A DNA stretch of 64,000 bases from Ruegeria atlantica (GTDB taxonomy: Bacteria; Pseudomonadota; Alphaproteobacteria; Rhodobacterales; Rhodobacteraceae): positions 1 through 64,000 of the forward strand of contig NZ_WQCF01000003.1 in assembly GCF_013032455.1 (NCBI RefSeq), written 5' to 3'. The position numbers and the translations under genes are program-made. Under the pieces are notes generated by a model that was given only the letters and a program-made list of their open reading frames with translations, was not told the DNA's origin and did no database searches. Numbering within the stretch: the first letter of the stretch is position 1; each line of letters begins with the position of its first letter. This document shows positions 8,156-18,264 of the stretch, one piece after another.

Positions 8156-9520
8156 ATGAACAAGGTAATGACATATCGTGCCCACTTCCGGGCGATCGCA
8201 GTGTTGGGCTTGCCGCTGGTCGGTGGGCATCTGGCGCAGTTTGCCATTGGTTTGACCGATACGATCATGCTGGGCTGGTACGGGGTCCAGGCGCTGGCGG
8301 CCGTGACGCTGGCCAGTAGCTTTTATTTCGTGTTGTTTCTGTTTGGCGGCGGTTTCGGGCTGGCGGTGATGCCGATGGTGGCGACTGCGGCCGCCGAAGA
8401 GGATGAGACCAGTATTCGCCGCTCGACCCGCATGGGGTTGTGGCTTTCCTTGCTGTATGCGGTGCTGGTTTTGCCCTTGCTGTGGTGGTCTCATCCGATT
8501 TTGATTGCTGCAGGGCAAGATCCGCAAGTGGCTGAAACCGCGTCGCAATATCTGCGTGTTGCGGGGTGGGGGCTGTTCCCGGCGCTTGTGGTCATGGTGT
8601 TGAAATCTTATCTGGCCGCGTTGGAGCGCACGCAGATCGTTTTGTGGATCACCGTGACGGCCGCGATCGTAAACGCGCTGACCAACTATGCGCTGATCTT
8701 CGGTAATTGGGGCGCGCCTGAACTGGGGGTGATGGGGGCGGCGATTGCCTCGGTGGTGACGCAGATGGTTTCACTGATTGCCGTGGTGGTCTACGCCGTG
8801 CGCGTTTTGCCCGAACACAACCTGTTCCAGCGGTTCTGGCGTCCGGATTGGGAGATGTTGTTCAGTGTACTGCGACTGGGTATTCCCATTGGATTTACCT
8901 TGCTTGCCGAAGTTTCGCTGTTTGCCATGTCAGCCTTCATGATGGGGTGGATTGGGCCGGTGCCGCTGGCGGCGCACGGAATTGCGCTGAACCTGGCTTC
9001 GGCAACGTTCATGGTACATCTGGGCCTGTCCAATGCGGCCACGATCCGAGCCGGGAACGCCTTGGGTCGCAAGGATCGGCCACATCTGGAAAAAGGTGCG
9101 AAAGCGGTGACCGTGATGTCTCTGCTGGTGTCTGTTCTGACGATCGCCCTGTTCTTGACCTGCGCCGAACCGCTGATTTCCATATTTGTGGAACCCGACG
9201 ATCCGCAACGTCCTCAGATTCTGGCCATCGGCACCGGGCTGCTGGCCATGGCCGCCTTGTTCCAACTGGTCGACGGGGCGCAGGTGATTGCGCTGGGTCT
9301 GCTGCGCGGTTTGCAGGACGCCAAGGTACCTATGGTGATGGCCGGGCTCAGCTATTGGGTGGTCGGGATCCCGGCGTCCTATTACTTTGGCTTTGTACAG
9401 GGATTGAACGGGATCGGCATTTGGCTGGGCCTTCTTCTGGGCCTGGCCTGTGCGGCTGTTCTGTTGATGGCACGGTTCTGGACTCGCTCAGTCCAAACCG
9501 TCGGGGCGCCTGCGGAATAG
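8156..9520 (+). CDS. MATE family efflux transporter
   Basis: This roughly 454-residue inner-membrane protein has twelve predicted helices in two homologous halves, as in the NorM-type multidrug and toxin extrusion family, which exchanges Na+ or H+ for cationic compounds. Family hallmarks include the early GLPLVGGHLAQFAIGLTDT segment, where the Asp of LTDT is the conserved helix-1 residue, and GNALGRKD between the halves. I place the start at the ATG giving MNKVMTYRAHF; a TTG 12 codons upstream would run through the GC hairpin and is less likely. Confidence 0.88.
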   Translation: MNKVMTYRAHFRAIAVLGLPLVGGHLAQFAIGLTDTIMLGWYGVQALAAVTLASSFYFVLFLFGGGFGLAVMPMVATAAAEEDETSIRRSTRMGLWLSLLYAVLVLPLLWWSHPILIAAGQDPQVAETASQYLRVAGWGLFPALVVMVLKSYLAALERTQIVLWITVTAAIVNALTNYALIFGNWGAPELGVMGAAIASVVTQMVSLIAVVVYAVRVLPEHNLFQRFWRPDWEMLFSVLRLGIPIGFTLLAEVSLFAMSAFMMGWIGPVPLAAHGIALNLASATFMVHLGLSNAATIRAGNALGRKDRPHLEKGAKAVTVMSLLVSVLTIALFLTCAEPLISIFVEPDDPQRPQILAIGTGLLAMAALFQLVDGAQVIALGLLRGLQDAKVPMVMAGLSYWVVGIPASYYFGFVQGLNGIGIWLGLLLGLACAAVLLMARFWTRSVQTVGAPAE

Positions 9521-9526
9521 CCGCAA

Positions 9527-9928
9527 CTATCTATTCTTCAGGCGGTCCGCCTTTTTGCGCACCAGAACGGTGCGCAAATCGTGCATAGCCAGCAATAACC
9601 GGTCAGTGATGTCCTCAAGCTGGTCTTCCGTCGCCTTGGATTGCGCCCATTGCGTGGTCAGATTCATGTAATCGACTGCGCGGTGGATGTCGTCGATATC
9701 GCGCTGAGCCAGCAGGGCTTTGCGCTCTTCCATCCAGCGCGCGATTTCGGCTTGGTCGGCCTCGGACAGGGTGCGCTGCCCTTGCGGCTTCACTTCACCA
9801 TTGCGGATGTTGATGACCGCGATCTGATCCATTTCGATCCGCCGCTGGCGGTTTTCGGTGTCGATCCGAAAAACCGCGGCGCCATTCTCGCGGACGCGGA
9901 AGTAGTATTCGGGCAGTTCTGCGGCCAT
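9527..9928 (-). CDS. Conserved hypothetical cytoplasmic protein
   Basis: The 133-residue, highly charged protein begins MAAELPEYYFRVRENGAAVF and continues with helices rich in Arg, Asp and Gln. It has no signal peptide or membrane segment. A textbook GGAGG ribosome site precedes the ATG, and the gene lies between the stop of the MATE gene and the start side of the aminotransferase gene, with 13 bases to the latter. It could be translated from the aminotransferase transcript. I do not recognise a named family. Confidence 0.7.
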   Translation of the reverse strand: MAAELPEYYFRVRENGAAVFRIDTENRQRRIEMDQIAVINIRNGEVKPQGQRTLSEADQAEIARWMEERKALLAQRDIDDIHRAVDYMNLTTQWAQSKATEDQLEDITDRLLLAMHDLRTVLVRKKADRLKNR

Positions 9929-9941
9929 CTTTACCTCCGGT

Positions 9942-11623
<1,682 letters not shown>

Positions 11624-11627
<4 letters not shown>

Positions 11628-11881
11628 CCGAAACACGGGAAGTCAGAATTAAGCGCATGCAGATGCGCTCGATGCGCCGCGGGATCAAAGAGATGGATTT
11701 GATCCTGTCCGCATATGCCGAACGCAATCTTGCTGGGATGGATGCAGCCGGTCTGGATCTGTATGACGCTATGCTGCACGAAAACGATCAGGACCTGTAC
11801 CAATGGGTCACCGGGCAGGTGCAACCACCTGAAGGTTTCGCCGACCTCATCGCAGACATTGCGCAGACCTTTCAAAAATAA
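11624..11881 (+). CDS. sdhE: Succinate dehydrogenase assembly factor 2 (FAD assembly factor)
   Basis: SdhE helps attach FAD covalently to the succinate dehydrogenase flavoprotein. The 85-residue length and the motif MRRGIKEMDLIL near residues 18-29 contain the conserved RGxxE signature. The helical bundle continues through YDAMLHENDQDLYQWVTG, which matches the family's DQDLYxW pattern. It starts with GTG and overlaps the XRE gene (GTGA). It is far from any sdh genes in this window. Confidence 0.9.
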
Positions 11882-11958
11882 AGAAAATCAAGCTTAACCG
11901 ATTCTTCGGGATTTCGATTCATGCTGCCTGAAACAGCGCGACTGAATCGGAGGGTCGG

Positions 11959-12456
11959 ATGAGTATGGAAATGCAGGTCTCCGCGCCGGAAACCAAGGGG
12001 TTTATGACCAGCTACCTTGAGGCTCTTGCCTTGGTTGAGCGGCTGCACCGTCTTTTGCTGGACGTGATCAAGGATGAGTTTGAACGGGTTGGCGTGCTGG
12101 AAATCAACGCCGTTCAGGCCTTGTTGCTGTTCAATATCGGCGATCACGAAGTCACGGCGGGTGAGCTGAAAAGCCGGGGTTACTATCAGGGCAGCAATGT
12201 CAGCTACAACCTCAAGAAGCTGGTTGAAATGGGGTATATGCACCATCAGAGGTGCGAGATTGACCGCCGCTCAGTTCGGGTGCGGCTAACGCCACGCGGG
12301 CGTGAAATTAGGGATACGGTTGCTGAACTGTTTTCCCGCCATGCCAAAGGGCTTCAGACTCGCGGCGTACTGGGGCTCGAAGGGATTGACGATATCACAA
12401 CCTCTTTACGCCGGGTTGAGCGCTATTGGACGGATCAAATTCGGTATATCTATTGA
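11959..12456 (+). CDS. ldtR: MarR-family regulator, LdtR type
   Basis: The 165-residue winged-helix protein shows the conserved pattern of the alphaproteobacterial LdtR branch: ALVERLHRLLLDVIKDEF, then INAVQALLLFNIGDHEVTAGEL, then RGYYQGSNVSYNLKKLVEMG as recognition helix, and RSVRVRLTPRG in the wing. In Liberibacter, LdtR controls an L,D-transpeptidase and envelope stress genes; a similar envelope role here is inference. GATTC/GAATC repeats lie in the 5' region (CCGATTC at 11898-11904 and GAATCGG at 11944-11950), a possible autoregulatory site. It ends directly against the converging DUF1194 gene. Confidence 0.85.
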   Translation: MSMEMQVSAPETKGFMTSYLEALALVERLHRLLLDVIKDEFERVGVLEINAVQALLLFNIGDHEVTAGELKSRGYYQGSNVSYNLKKLVEMGYMHHQRCEIDRRSVRVRLTPRGREIRDTVAELFSRHAKGLQTRGVLGLEGIDDITTSLRRVERYWTDQIRYIY

Positions 12457-13167
12457 TCACTGGATGGCCTGGGACAGGTTCAACCCCTGCAGTTCCCGTA
12501 TCAGTTTTCGGGTCATTGCGTCTTCGTAAGCTTCAAAGCCCAAGGCGACCTCGACAAAAGCATCCGGGCCTAGAATAACCCAAGCCTTGTAGTAAGCGGA
12601 AAGCTCTCCGGCCTGAACGTATCGTTTATCACCATGGCTGGGATCATCCGCGCCGATGACAAGCCCATTAATAGTGAGCCCCGAAGATTGAAGTGTGTAT
12701 TTGACCTCTCGCGGGTGGGCGCCCAGATTGTGCTTGCCGTCCCCTGAAAGGTCCAGAGTGCGTTTCCAGCAGTTTGATTGTTGAGACAGCAACTTGGCCC
12801 CGAACAGCATGGCAGGCCCCACGGCAGTTCCTTGAGGTGCCGCGCTGCGCTTAGTGCTGTTCAGCAGCGATGCAATTTGTTTAAGGTCATTGGCCGATCG
12901 TAACGAAGTCCAGTTCAGCAACAGACGTTGATGGCCGGGCTCACTCCATTCAAAAATCGCCAACCGCACCGGGTTAGACGTGTCGGACAGGATCAGCTGA
13001 ACCACTTCGGGCCGTTGCAATGCCGCTGCCAAACCATCCAATTGTAGACGATATTCGCTGCTGTCCACTGATCCCGAGACATCCAGCCCAAGTGCCAGAG
13101 CTTGGCGGCACTCTGCCGTGACCGACCCGGCAACTATGGATAGGATGGTTGCCAGAAGCCGCATCAT
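12457..13167 (-). CDS. DUF1194 (VWA-like) secreted protein, copy 2
   Basis: After a signal peptide ending near VTAECRQ, the protein has a von Willebrand A-like core with a MIDAS-type DVSGSVD motif near residue 30. It also has GTAVGPAMLFG near 129 and a conserved DLSGDGKHN near 155. This is the DUF1194 family, a group of exported proteins of unknown function common in Rhodobacteraceae. It is a diverged paralogue of the gene directly upstream and overlaps it in a TGATG junction. A GGAG site supports the ATG at 13167; a second ATG follows at once. Metal-dependent ligand binding in the periplasm is a reasonable guess. Confidence 0.8.
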   Translation of the reverse strand: MMRLLATILSIVAGSVTAECRQALALGLDVSGSVDSSEYRLQLDGLAAALQRPEVVQLILSDTSNPVRLAIFEWSEPGHQRLLLNWTSLRSANDLKQIASLLNSTKRSAAPQGTAVGPAMLFGAKLLSQQSNCWKRTLDLSGDGKHNLGAHPREVKYTLQSSGLTINGLVIGADDPSHGDKRYVQAGELSAYYKAWVILGPDAFVEVALGFEAYEDAMTRKLIRELQGLNLSQAIQ

Positions 13168-13868
13168 CACTGGTCCGGCTCCTGAAGCGCGCCGATTTGC
13201 AAACCCGTCAACTCGCGCTCCAATTTGCGTCGCATTGCGCGCTCGAAGTCCTGAAACCCCTGAGCGACTTCAAGAAAAGCGCCGGGGCCACGTAGAACAT
13301 TGTTCTCGAAAAAAGGAATTAAATATAATTCGCCTTCGAAGTCGGCTGCATTGATGACCAACCCGTTGACAACGGTGTTTTCGAACGGAAAGTGCCGGTA
13401 AGCCGAAGCGGGACCGTAACCGTCATTGTTCGAGCCATCTCCGGACAGGTCTATGGTTTGAAACAAACAAGGTGGCGCTTGCTGCATCAATGTCGCGCCA
13501 AAGGCCAAAGCGTGCCCCATGGCCGTAGCCGAACCACTGTCGGACCGCACAGATTGCTGCACGGTCGAGGCCGCTCCCAGCAGATCAGCCTGAGTGTGAA
13601 CCATGGTCCAGCTCACAATGACACGTTGGGTGTTGCGACCGCTCCATTCATACACCGCGAGGGCAACGGGCATGGGAGAGGAGAAGAAAGCCTCGACCAC
13701 TTCGGGCGCGACCAATGCTGCGGCCAGACCCTGCCGCTGTAATGTGTCTTCAGTTGCGTCCACTGAGGTCGAGATATCCATAGCCAAAGCAAGGGCCAGG
13801 CGGCAGGTTTCGGCCCGAAGCGGGCTGGCCAGTGAGGCCAACCCAAGTGCTGTCAGCCAACGGATCAC
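13167..13868 (-). CDS. DUF1194 (VWA-like) secreted protein, copy 1
   Basis: The 233-residue paralogue of the preceding entry has a signal peptide (WLTALGLASLASPLRA), a MIDAS-like DISTSVDATED motif near residue 31, GSATAMGHALAFG near 115 and DLSGDGSNN near 145. Both copies share Cys before the first strand (ETCRLAL and AECRQAL) and another before DLSGDG. It starts with GTG that overlaps the stop of the glyoxalase gene (GTGA), so gloA and the two DUF1194 genes form one operon. Tandem duplication followed by divergence is the simplest history. Confidence 0.82.
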   Translation of the reverse strand: MIRWLTALGLASLASPLRAETCRLALALAMDISTSVDATEDTLQRQGLAAALVAPEVVEAFFSSPMPVALAVYEWSGRNTQRVIVSWTMVHTQADLLGAASTVQQSVRSDSGSATAMGHALAFGATLMQQAPPCLFQTIDLSGDGSNNDGYGPASAYRHFPFENTVVNGLVINAADFEGELYLIPFFENNVLRGPGAFLEVAQGFQDFERAMRRKLERELTGLQIGALQEPDQ

Positions 13869-14293
13869 CAGTGGCCGGTGCTTTCCATACTGACCCAGGG
13901 CTCGGCTGGTTCCAGCGCCTCGCCATTCTGCAGCAGTTCGACCGAGATATTGTCGGGGGACCGCACAAAGGCCATACGCCCATCGCGTGGAGGGCGGTTT
14001 ATCAACACCCCATTATCTTGAAGGTGCTGGCAGATCTCATAAATGTTGTCGACGCCATAGGCGAGATGCCCGAAATGACGGCTGTCGCTGGGCAACGCGT
14101 CGTCGCCGTCCCAGTTATAGGTCAGCTCGATCGGGCGGTCCTCTTGCCCCGGAGGCGCCATGAAGATCAGCGAAAAGCGCCCTTGCTCACTGTCATAACG
14201 GCGGGTTTCCTTTAGGCCCAGCAGTTCATAAAACGCCATCGACTTCTCCAGATCCTTCACGCGGACCATGGTGTGAAGATATCTCAGCCCCAT
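13865..14293 (-). CDS. gloA: Lactoylglutathione lyase (glyoxalase I)
   Basis: The 142-residue vicinal-oxygen-chelate protein converts the methylglyoxal-glutathione hemithioacetal to lactoylglutathione. The start YLHTMVRVKDLEKSMAFY and the segment IELTYNWD are strongly diagnostic. Metal ligands can be assigned as His7, the Glu of PIELTYN near 56, His near 76 (FGHLAYGVDNI), and the Glu of SVELLQ near 119. It is first in an operon with two DUF1194 genes and is divergent from thyX. The coupling of a detoxifying enzyme with secreted VWA-like proteins is unexplained. Confidence 0.9.
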   Translation of the reverse strand: MGLRYLHTMVRVKDLEKSMAFYELLGLKETRRYDSEQGRFSLIFMAPPGQEDRPIELTYNWDGDDALPSDSRHFGHLAYGVDNIYEICQHLQDNGVLINRPPRDGRMAFVRSPDNISVELLQNGEALEPAEPWVSMESTGHW

Positions 14294-14469
14294 TGTGGCT
14301 TCCTTTCTGTTCAGGTGATGCGCAGCAGCTTAGCGCGCCGACCATTCGTGTCGAGGGGGCAGAAGGGACACATTTTCAAAAATGCGAAATTGAGCGCACA
14401 TATGGCGGTTCCGGTCAGAGAGTTGCGGATATATAGTGGTGGGCGACTCATTTCAGGAAAGGAACTTTC

Positions 14470-15381
14470 ATGCCGCTGTCCTCTGACCAACTGGCCGAGA
14501 TCGAAGCGCAACGGGCGCAATCGCATCCAACACGCCGCGTTGTGGCTGCGGGTATGGAAGAGCACCTTTATACTGCCCATCAGGTGCTGGATCACGGCTT
14601 TGTGCGCGTGATCGACTATATGGGCGACGATGCAGCGATCTGTCAGGCGGCGCGGGTGTCTTACGGTAAAGGCACCAAATCGGTTCAGAATGACGAAGGC
14701 TTGATCCGGTATCTGATGCGCCATTGGCATTCGACCCCGTTTGAAATGTGCGAGATCAAGCTGCATGTCAAACTGCCCGTGTTCGTGGCTCGTCAATGGA
14801 TTCGCCACCGTACGGCGAACGTGAACGAGTATTCGGCGCGCTATTCGATTCTTGATCGCGAGTTCTATATCCCTGCACCCGATCACGTCGCTGCTCAATC
14901 CGAGGTGAACAACCAGGGCCGGGGCGATGCCCTGCAAGGAGAAGAAGCCGCGCGGGTTCTGGATATTCTCAAAGCGGACAGCGCCCGCTGCTATGACAAT
15001 TATGAAGCGATGATCAGCCAGGATGGCCAGCAGGGTCTGGCGCGCGAGCTGGCTCGTATGAACCTGCCCGCAAATGTCTATACCCAGTGGTACTGGAAGG
15101 TCGATTTGCACAACCTGTTCCATTTCCTGCGTCTGCGCGCTGATCCGCACGCTCAGTATGAAATTCGCGTTTATGCCGATACCATGTGCAAGATCGTGGC
15201 TGACTGGGTGCCCTTCGCTTACAAAGCTTTCGAGGATTACCGTCTGGGCGCGGTGAATCTGTCGGCGCAAATGGTCGACAGCCTGCGCAGAATGCTGGCG
15301 GGTGAGACGGTCACGCAGGAAAACTCAGGCATGACCGCGCGGGAATGGCGCGAGTTCGAAGCTGTCATTCGCGAAGATTAA
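14470..15381 (+). CDS. thyX: Flavin-dependent thymidylate synthase
   Basis: ThyX makes dTMP from dUMP with methylenetetrahydrofolate, FAD and NADPH, replacing ThyA. The signature [15 protein letters not shown] near residues 115-129 matches the RHRxxSxNExSxR-type motif, with Ala at the first Ser position. RQWIRHRT and the late [18 protein letters not shown] segment are also typical. The 303-residue length is that of the longer alphaproteobacterial form. An AAGGA ribosome site precedes the ATG. The gap to gloA holds both divergent promoters. Confidence 0.93.
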   Translation: MPLSSDQLAEIEAQRAQSHPTRRVVAAGMEEHLYTAHQVLDHGFVRVIDYMGDDAAICQAARVSYGKGTKSVQNDEGLIRYLMRHWHSTPFEMCEIKLHVKLPVFVARQWIRHRTANVNEYSARYSILDREFYIPAPDHVAAQSEVNNQGRGDALQGEEAARVLDILKADSARCYDNYEAMISQDGQQGLARELARMNLPANVYTQWYWKVDLHNLFHFLRLRADPHAQYEIRVYADTMCKIVADWVPFAYKAFEDYRLGAVNLSAQMVDSLRRMLAGETVTQENSGMTAREWREFEAVIRED

Positions 15382-15412
15382 GCGCGCATATCACTTGTCT
15401 ATACGAATTGTC

Positions 15413-15706
15413 ATGAAGCCGTTCATTGGCTTCATGACAGTTGCTGCAGCCATCAGAACCGCTTGTCTGTGCCTCGTACTGGCAACGGCAGCTCAGGCCA
15501 AGTCGCTGATTGCCGAGGTGATATGCGAGCCTAAATCTCGTATAAATGACAAGCTTGAACGGCAATTCGGCGCAGAGCGTATAGCGACCGGTGTCCGTGG
15601 GCCCGAGCAGTTGATGTAGGTCTGGACCAGCAAATCCGGCGATAGGACGATGGTCGTGACTTGTGCCAATTGGACATCTTGTATCTTGGCAATGGGCCAA
15701 AACTGA
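15413..15706 (+). pseudogene. Small secreted protein disrupted by in-frame stop codons
   Basis: A signal-peptide-like start (MKPFIGFMTV... with AACLCLVLATAAQA-type hydrophobic run) leads into CEPKSRINDKLERQFGAER. The frame then meets TAG at 15617-15619. The same frame continues for 28 more codons (VWTSKSGDRTMVVTCANWTS, then CILAMGQN) to TGA at 15704. This continuation is what I recall of a family of small Roseobacter periplasmic proteins whose tail reads roughly VWxSxxGDWTxVxTxANGxSCIxAMGxxW. The TGA stands where a Trp (TGG) is expected. Two nonsense changes suggest decay; the first 68 codons could still be made as a truncated peptide. Confidence 0.55.
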
Positions 15707-15766
15707 TAAACTCATGCCAAGATTGACCCGGCGCGAGGGTAAAGGTCTTGTGACCTCTCGAAGATC

Positions 15767-15801
15767 GGTCAACGGCCGATAATTGGCCGTTGGCCTGTTT
15801 T
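15767..15801 (+). terminator. Strong hairpin after the small pseudogene
   Basis: GGTCAACGGCC and GGCCGTTGGCC form an 11-bp stem (one G-U pair) around GATAATT. TGTTTT follows on the plus strand. It closes the thyX-side transcription unit before the converging cold-shock gene. Confidence 0.7.
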
Positions 15802-15806
15802 AGTAA

Positions 15807-15821
15807 CCCGCAAAATGCGGG
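15807..15821 (-). terminator. Terminator of the cold-shock gene
   Basis: On the minus strand CCCGCA and TGCGGG form a 6-bp stem with a three-base loop, starting five bases after the cspA stop. TTACTAAAAC follows, so the U-tract is poor. Its position makes a terminator likely. Confidence 0.5.
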
Positions 15822-15825
15822 GCGT

Positions 15826-16032
15826 TTACAGTGGCTTCAAATCAGCTGCCATTTGGCGGCCGTCACGTCCGTCTTGCAACTCATACGAGACTTTCTGATT
15901 GTCAGCGAGCCCGGTCAGACCGGACCGTTCAACGGCCGAGATATGAACAAATACGTCCTTGCCGCCTTCATCGGGGGCAATAAACCCGTAGCCTTTCGTG
16001 GTATTAAACCATTTCACGGTGCCAGTTGGCAT
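15826..16032 (-). CDS. cspA: Cold-shock protein (CspA family)
   Basis: The 68-residue protein is a single cold-shock domain that binds single-stranded RNA and DNA. RNP1 (GYGFIAP) and RNP2 (VFVHIS) are intact, and it begins with the usual TGTVKWFNTTKG. The gene has a long upstream gap of about 215 bases before the next gene on the other strand, consistent with the long 5' leader that cold-shock mRNAs use for temperature-dependent translation. An AGGAGA ribosome site is present. Confidence 0.93.
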   Translation of the reverse strand: MPTGTVKWFNTTKGYGFIAPDEGGKDVFVHISAVERSGLTGLADNQKVSYELQDGRDGRQMAADLKPL

Positions 16033-16248
16033 TTCCCGTGTCTCCTTCTACTTACACGTTGTCCCACATAATTGGTGGGGGCAGTGGTTGACGCCGCCGC
16101 AAAACATCACCGTATCGTCCACACGATACAGCCCGATTTGCGTGTTTCGTCTTTTTCAACATTGCACGGTGAAGTAAAAAATCAAGAATTACCGAAACGA
16201 GCAGGCACATTTGCCAAAATTTTGAACTTAGAACCGGAGCTCCCCAAA

Positions 16249-16566
16249 ATGCGCCTCTATGGCTTGAAGAACTGTGATACTTGCCGCAAGGCCCTGAAAT
16301 CGCTTCCAGATGCAGAATTTTTCGACGTTCGGGCCGACGGTGTGCCAAATGATGTTCTGGCGCAGGCGCTGGACCTTTTCGGCAAGGCTTTGCTCAATAC
16401 CCGCTCAACAACTTGGCGGGGATTGGATGAGGCAGATCGCATGCGCCCTCCGCTGGAACTGCTTGCGGAGCACCCGACCCTGATGAAGCGACCTCTGATC
16501 GAACAAGACGGCACGCTGTATCTGGGCTGGGCCGCGGAAACAAAGTCAGGACTTGGCGTTGCATAA
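16249..16566 (+). CDS. ArsC/Spx-family thioredoxin-fold protein
   Basis: The 105-residue protein starts MRLYGLKNCDTCRKAL, with the CxxC of the YffB/Spx/ArsC family near residues 9-12, and ends with RPLIEQDGTLYLGW, the usual RP-x-I/L motif. It lacks features that would make arsenate reduction certain, and no ars genes are near. A glutathione- or thioredoxin-linked reductase role is possible. The ATG at 16249 has GGAG upstream; an open frame continues further upstream through the promoter region of cspA, but I reject that as coding. Confidence 0.85.
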   Translation: MRLYGLKNCDTCRKALKSLPDAEFFDVRADGVPNDVLAQALDLFGKALLNTRSTTWRGLDEADRMRPPLELLAEHPTLMKRPLIEQDGTLYLGWAAETKSGLGVA

Positions 16567-16608
16567 GCGGGTGCTTATGTGAATGAACGCAGTTTTAGAG
16601 GGTTTTGA

Positions 16609-16977
16609 ATGCGCAACGCAGCTATGATTCTGGGCGTGATCGCCGGTTTGATCGGAATGATCGTGGGTTTTTTCGGTTACGGCTATGTCGAGTTGATTGA
16701 CCGGTTCGGCGAAATCGAAGGGTTGGCGGAACAGGTCGATAATGCGCAGCTTATTCAGGCGGCGTCGATTATCGCGCCGTTGTTGGCCATTGCCGGTGGC
16801 GCGATGGCCCATGCGCGTGCGTTGGTAGGTGGGGTGCTGTTACTGATTTCAGCAGCCGGGATGTATTACGCCTTTGGTTTCAACGTATTTACCATGTTCC
16901 CGGTGGCATTTGCGGCCGTGGCGGGCCTCCTTGGGCTGGCCGCGGGAAAACCGGACGAGCCCAAGGCGCATTTCTAA
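16609..16977 (+). CDS. Small four-helix membrane protein of unknown function
   Basis: The 122-residue protein has about four hydrophobic segments, starting MRNAAMILGVIAGLIGMIVG. A polar stretch follows (DRFGEIEGLAEQVDNAQLI), and a short charged tail (GKPDEPKAHF) ends the protein. It resembles DUF4064-like small membrane proteins, but the match is weak. Its stop lies one base from the end of the converging DoxX gene, so it is probably not part of the bufferin operon. Confidence 0.7.
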   Translation: MRNAAMILGVIAGLIGMIVGFFGYGYVELIDRFGEIEGLAEQVDNAQLIQAASIIAPLLAIAGGAMAHARALVGGVLLLISAAGMYYAFGFNVFTMFPVAFAAVAGLLGLAAGKPDEPKAHF

Positions 16978-16978
16978 A

Positions 16979-17506
16979 TCATTTTACGCGCAGGATGCGG
17001 TCGACTGACAGAGGACCTGCGCCATTGATCACAATCATCAGCAGCAGGAATGTCCACAGCGTCCGCTGGTCCAGAACGTTAGGGGCGGCGGTGAACCAAT
17101 TGCCCAATGCAGTGCCATGGCCGGTGACGTCAACGATGGTCTGGACCCAGACGAAGGCAATCATGCCCAAGGCCGAGAACCGTGTCAGAAGGCCAATTAC
17201 GATCAGCGCAGGCAAAAGAAACTCAGCCCAGGTGCCCGCAACTGCGACTGCCCAATGGAATACTCCCAGTTGCGAACTGTCATAGCTGACGGCTTCCATC
17301 GCTTTGGGGAAAATCTGCACATAGGCACCGTCCGACGGGGACAGGAATCCGAAGAACCCACTTCCCACTTTGGTCTTCGCCGAGTTCCAATAATACACCA
17401 GCAAGGTTGCCGCAAAAACCAGCCTAGCCAGGGTAGGTACCAGCCAGCCCGAGGTTACCTCAAGCCTTCCCAAGGTGTTGTTGTGAAATGAGATCAGGGC
17501 AGTCAT
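16979..17506 (-). CDS. bufD: DoxX-family membrane protein of the bufferin operon
   Basis: The 175-residue protein has four to five membrane helices in the DoxX arrangement (TLARLVFAATLLVYYWNSA, then AGTWAEFLLPALIVIGLLTRFSALG, then a C-terminal helix). DoxX proteins take part in respiratory or redox reactions at the membrane, but the exact role in bufferin operons is unsettled. It overlaps the upstream DUF2063 gene by four bases (ATGA), placing it last in the operon. The symbol follows the operon position and is inference. Confidence 0.82.
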   Translation of the reverse strand: MTALISFHNNTLGRLEVTSGWLVPTLARLVFAATLLVYYWNSAKTKVGSGFFGFLSPSDGAYVQIFPKAMEAVSYDSSQLGVFHWAVAVAGTWAEFLLPALIVIGLLTRFSALGMIAFVWVQTIVDVTGHGTALGNWFTAAPNVLDQRTLWTFLLLMIVINGAGPLSVDRILRVK

Positions 17507-18264
17507 GTTGCCAGCCTTTCGATAGTCACAGAGGTTATTGCGCCGCCCTGCAAAAGCAGCGCCAGAGTGGCCCCAAGGTCGAATTCGGGGATTTGGGCGG
17601 CGGTTTCTTCAAACGCGCCGCCTATGGTTCGCCCGGCCTGTAGGCCCGAGATCCACTCAGCGCCGCCCGGCGGCAGCAGATGCGGAGCCGGGTCATAATC
17701 CGGTCGGGTGATCAGAATGTCTTCGGCGACGGCTGCGGGTTTTGGCGCACCGTCTTCGGTGTTGAAACGCCAGATAGAGAATATGGGCCAATCCGAACGC
17801 ACTACCTGCATTGAAGGTGCAAAGCCCAGCCGCGCACGCATGATGTCCTCGGGCGGAATGGCAAGCGCATCGGTCGGCGCGGCCTCTTTATCGGCCGCGT
17901 GGTAGGACTGGCGCAGGGCCAATTCCAATCGCGCGACGTCGGACAGGTAGCCCAGATGCGAGAGCTGTTCCATGCCGGCAAGAAAGCCGGGGAATTCTTC
18001 GCCATAGAACATCATCAGAGGTGACGATGGCGGATGTTTGCGCAGGAAAATCCCGGCTAACCCGTCCATATTCTGCGCACCCAGCAGTTTGGTGATAACC
18101 GGAAACGCCTGATGCATTGCGTCGGTCAAGGACACTGCGACGTTGTTGCGGTACACGCTGAACCGGCGTCCGGCGGGTTGTGCCGCGGCGTCCAGCAGTC
18201 CTTCGGGGATTGCGGCTGCGGGGTCCAGCAGCGCGGCGTGGAAGGTGGTTTGTGAGACGCTCAT
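17503..18264 (-). CDS. bufC: BufC/HvfC-type DUF2063 partner protein of the MNIO enzyme
   Basis: The 253-residue protein has the N-terminal DUF2063 signature: FHAALLDP, then FSVYRNNVAVSLTDAMHQAF near residues 35-54, then AGIFLRKHPPSSPLMMFYG. DUF2063 proteins partner DUF692/MNIO enzymes and are thought to present the precursor peptide. It overlaps bufB by four bases upstream and the DoxX gene by four downstream, so the three are translationally coupled. The C-terminal half carries a winged-helix-like region without clear catalytic residues. Confidence 0.85.
   Translation of the reverse strand: MSVSQTTFHAALLDPAAAIPEGLLDAAAQPAGRRFSVYRNNVAVSLTDAMHQAFPVITKLLGAQNMDGLAGIFLRKHPPSSPLMMFYGEEFPGFLAGMEQLSHLGYLSDVARLELALRQSYHAADKEAAPTDALAIPPEDIMRARLGFAPSMQVVRSDWPIFSIWRFNTEDGAPKPAAVAEDILITRPDYDPAPHLLPPGGAEWISGLQAGRTIGGAFEETAAQIPEFDLGATLALLLQGGAITSVTIERLAT

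Noticed and set aside
16072..16248. Upstream extension of the ArsC/Spx-like gene by 59 codons
   Set aside because: The family N-terminus begins at the ATG at 16249 with GGAG upstream; the extension runs through the cold-shock gene's promoter and leader region.
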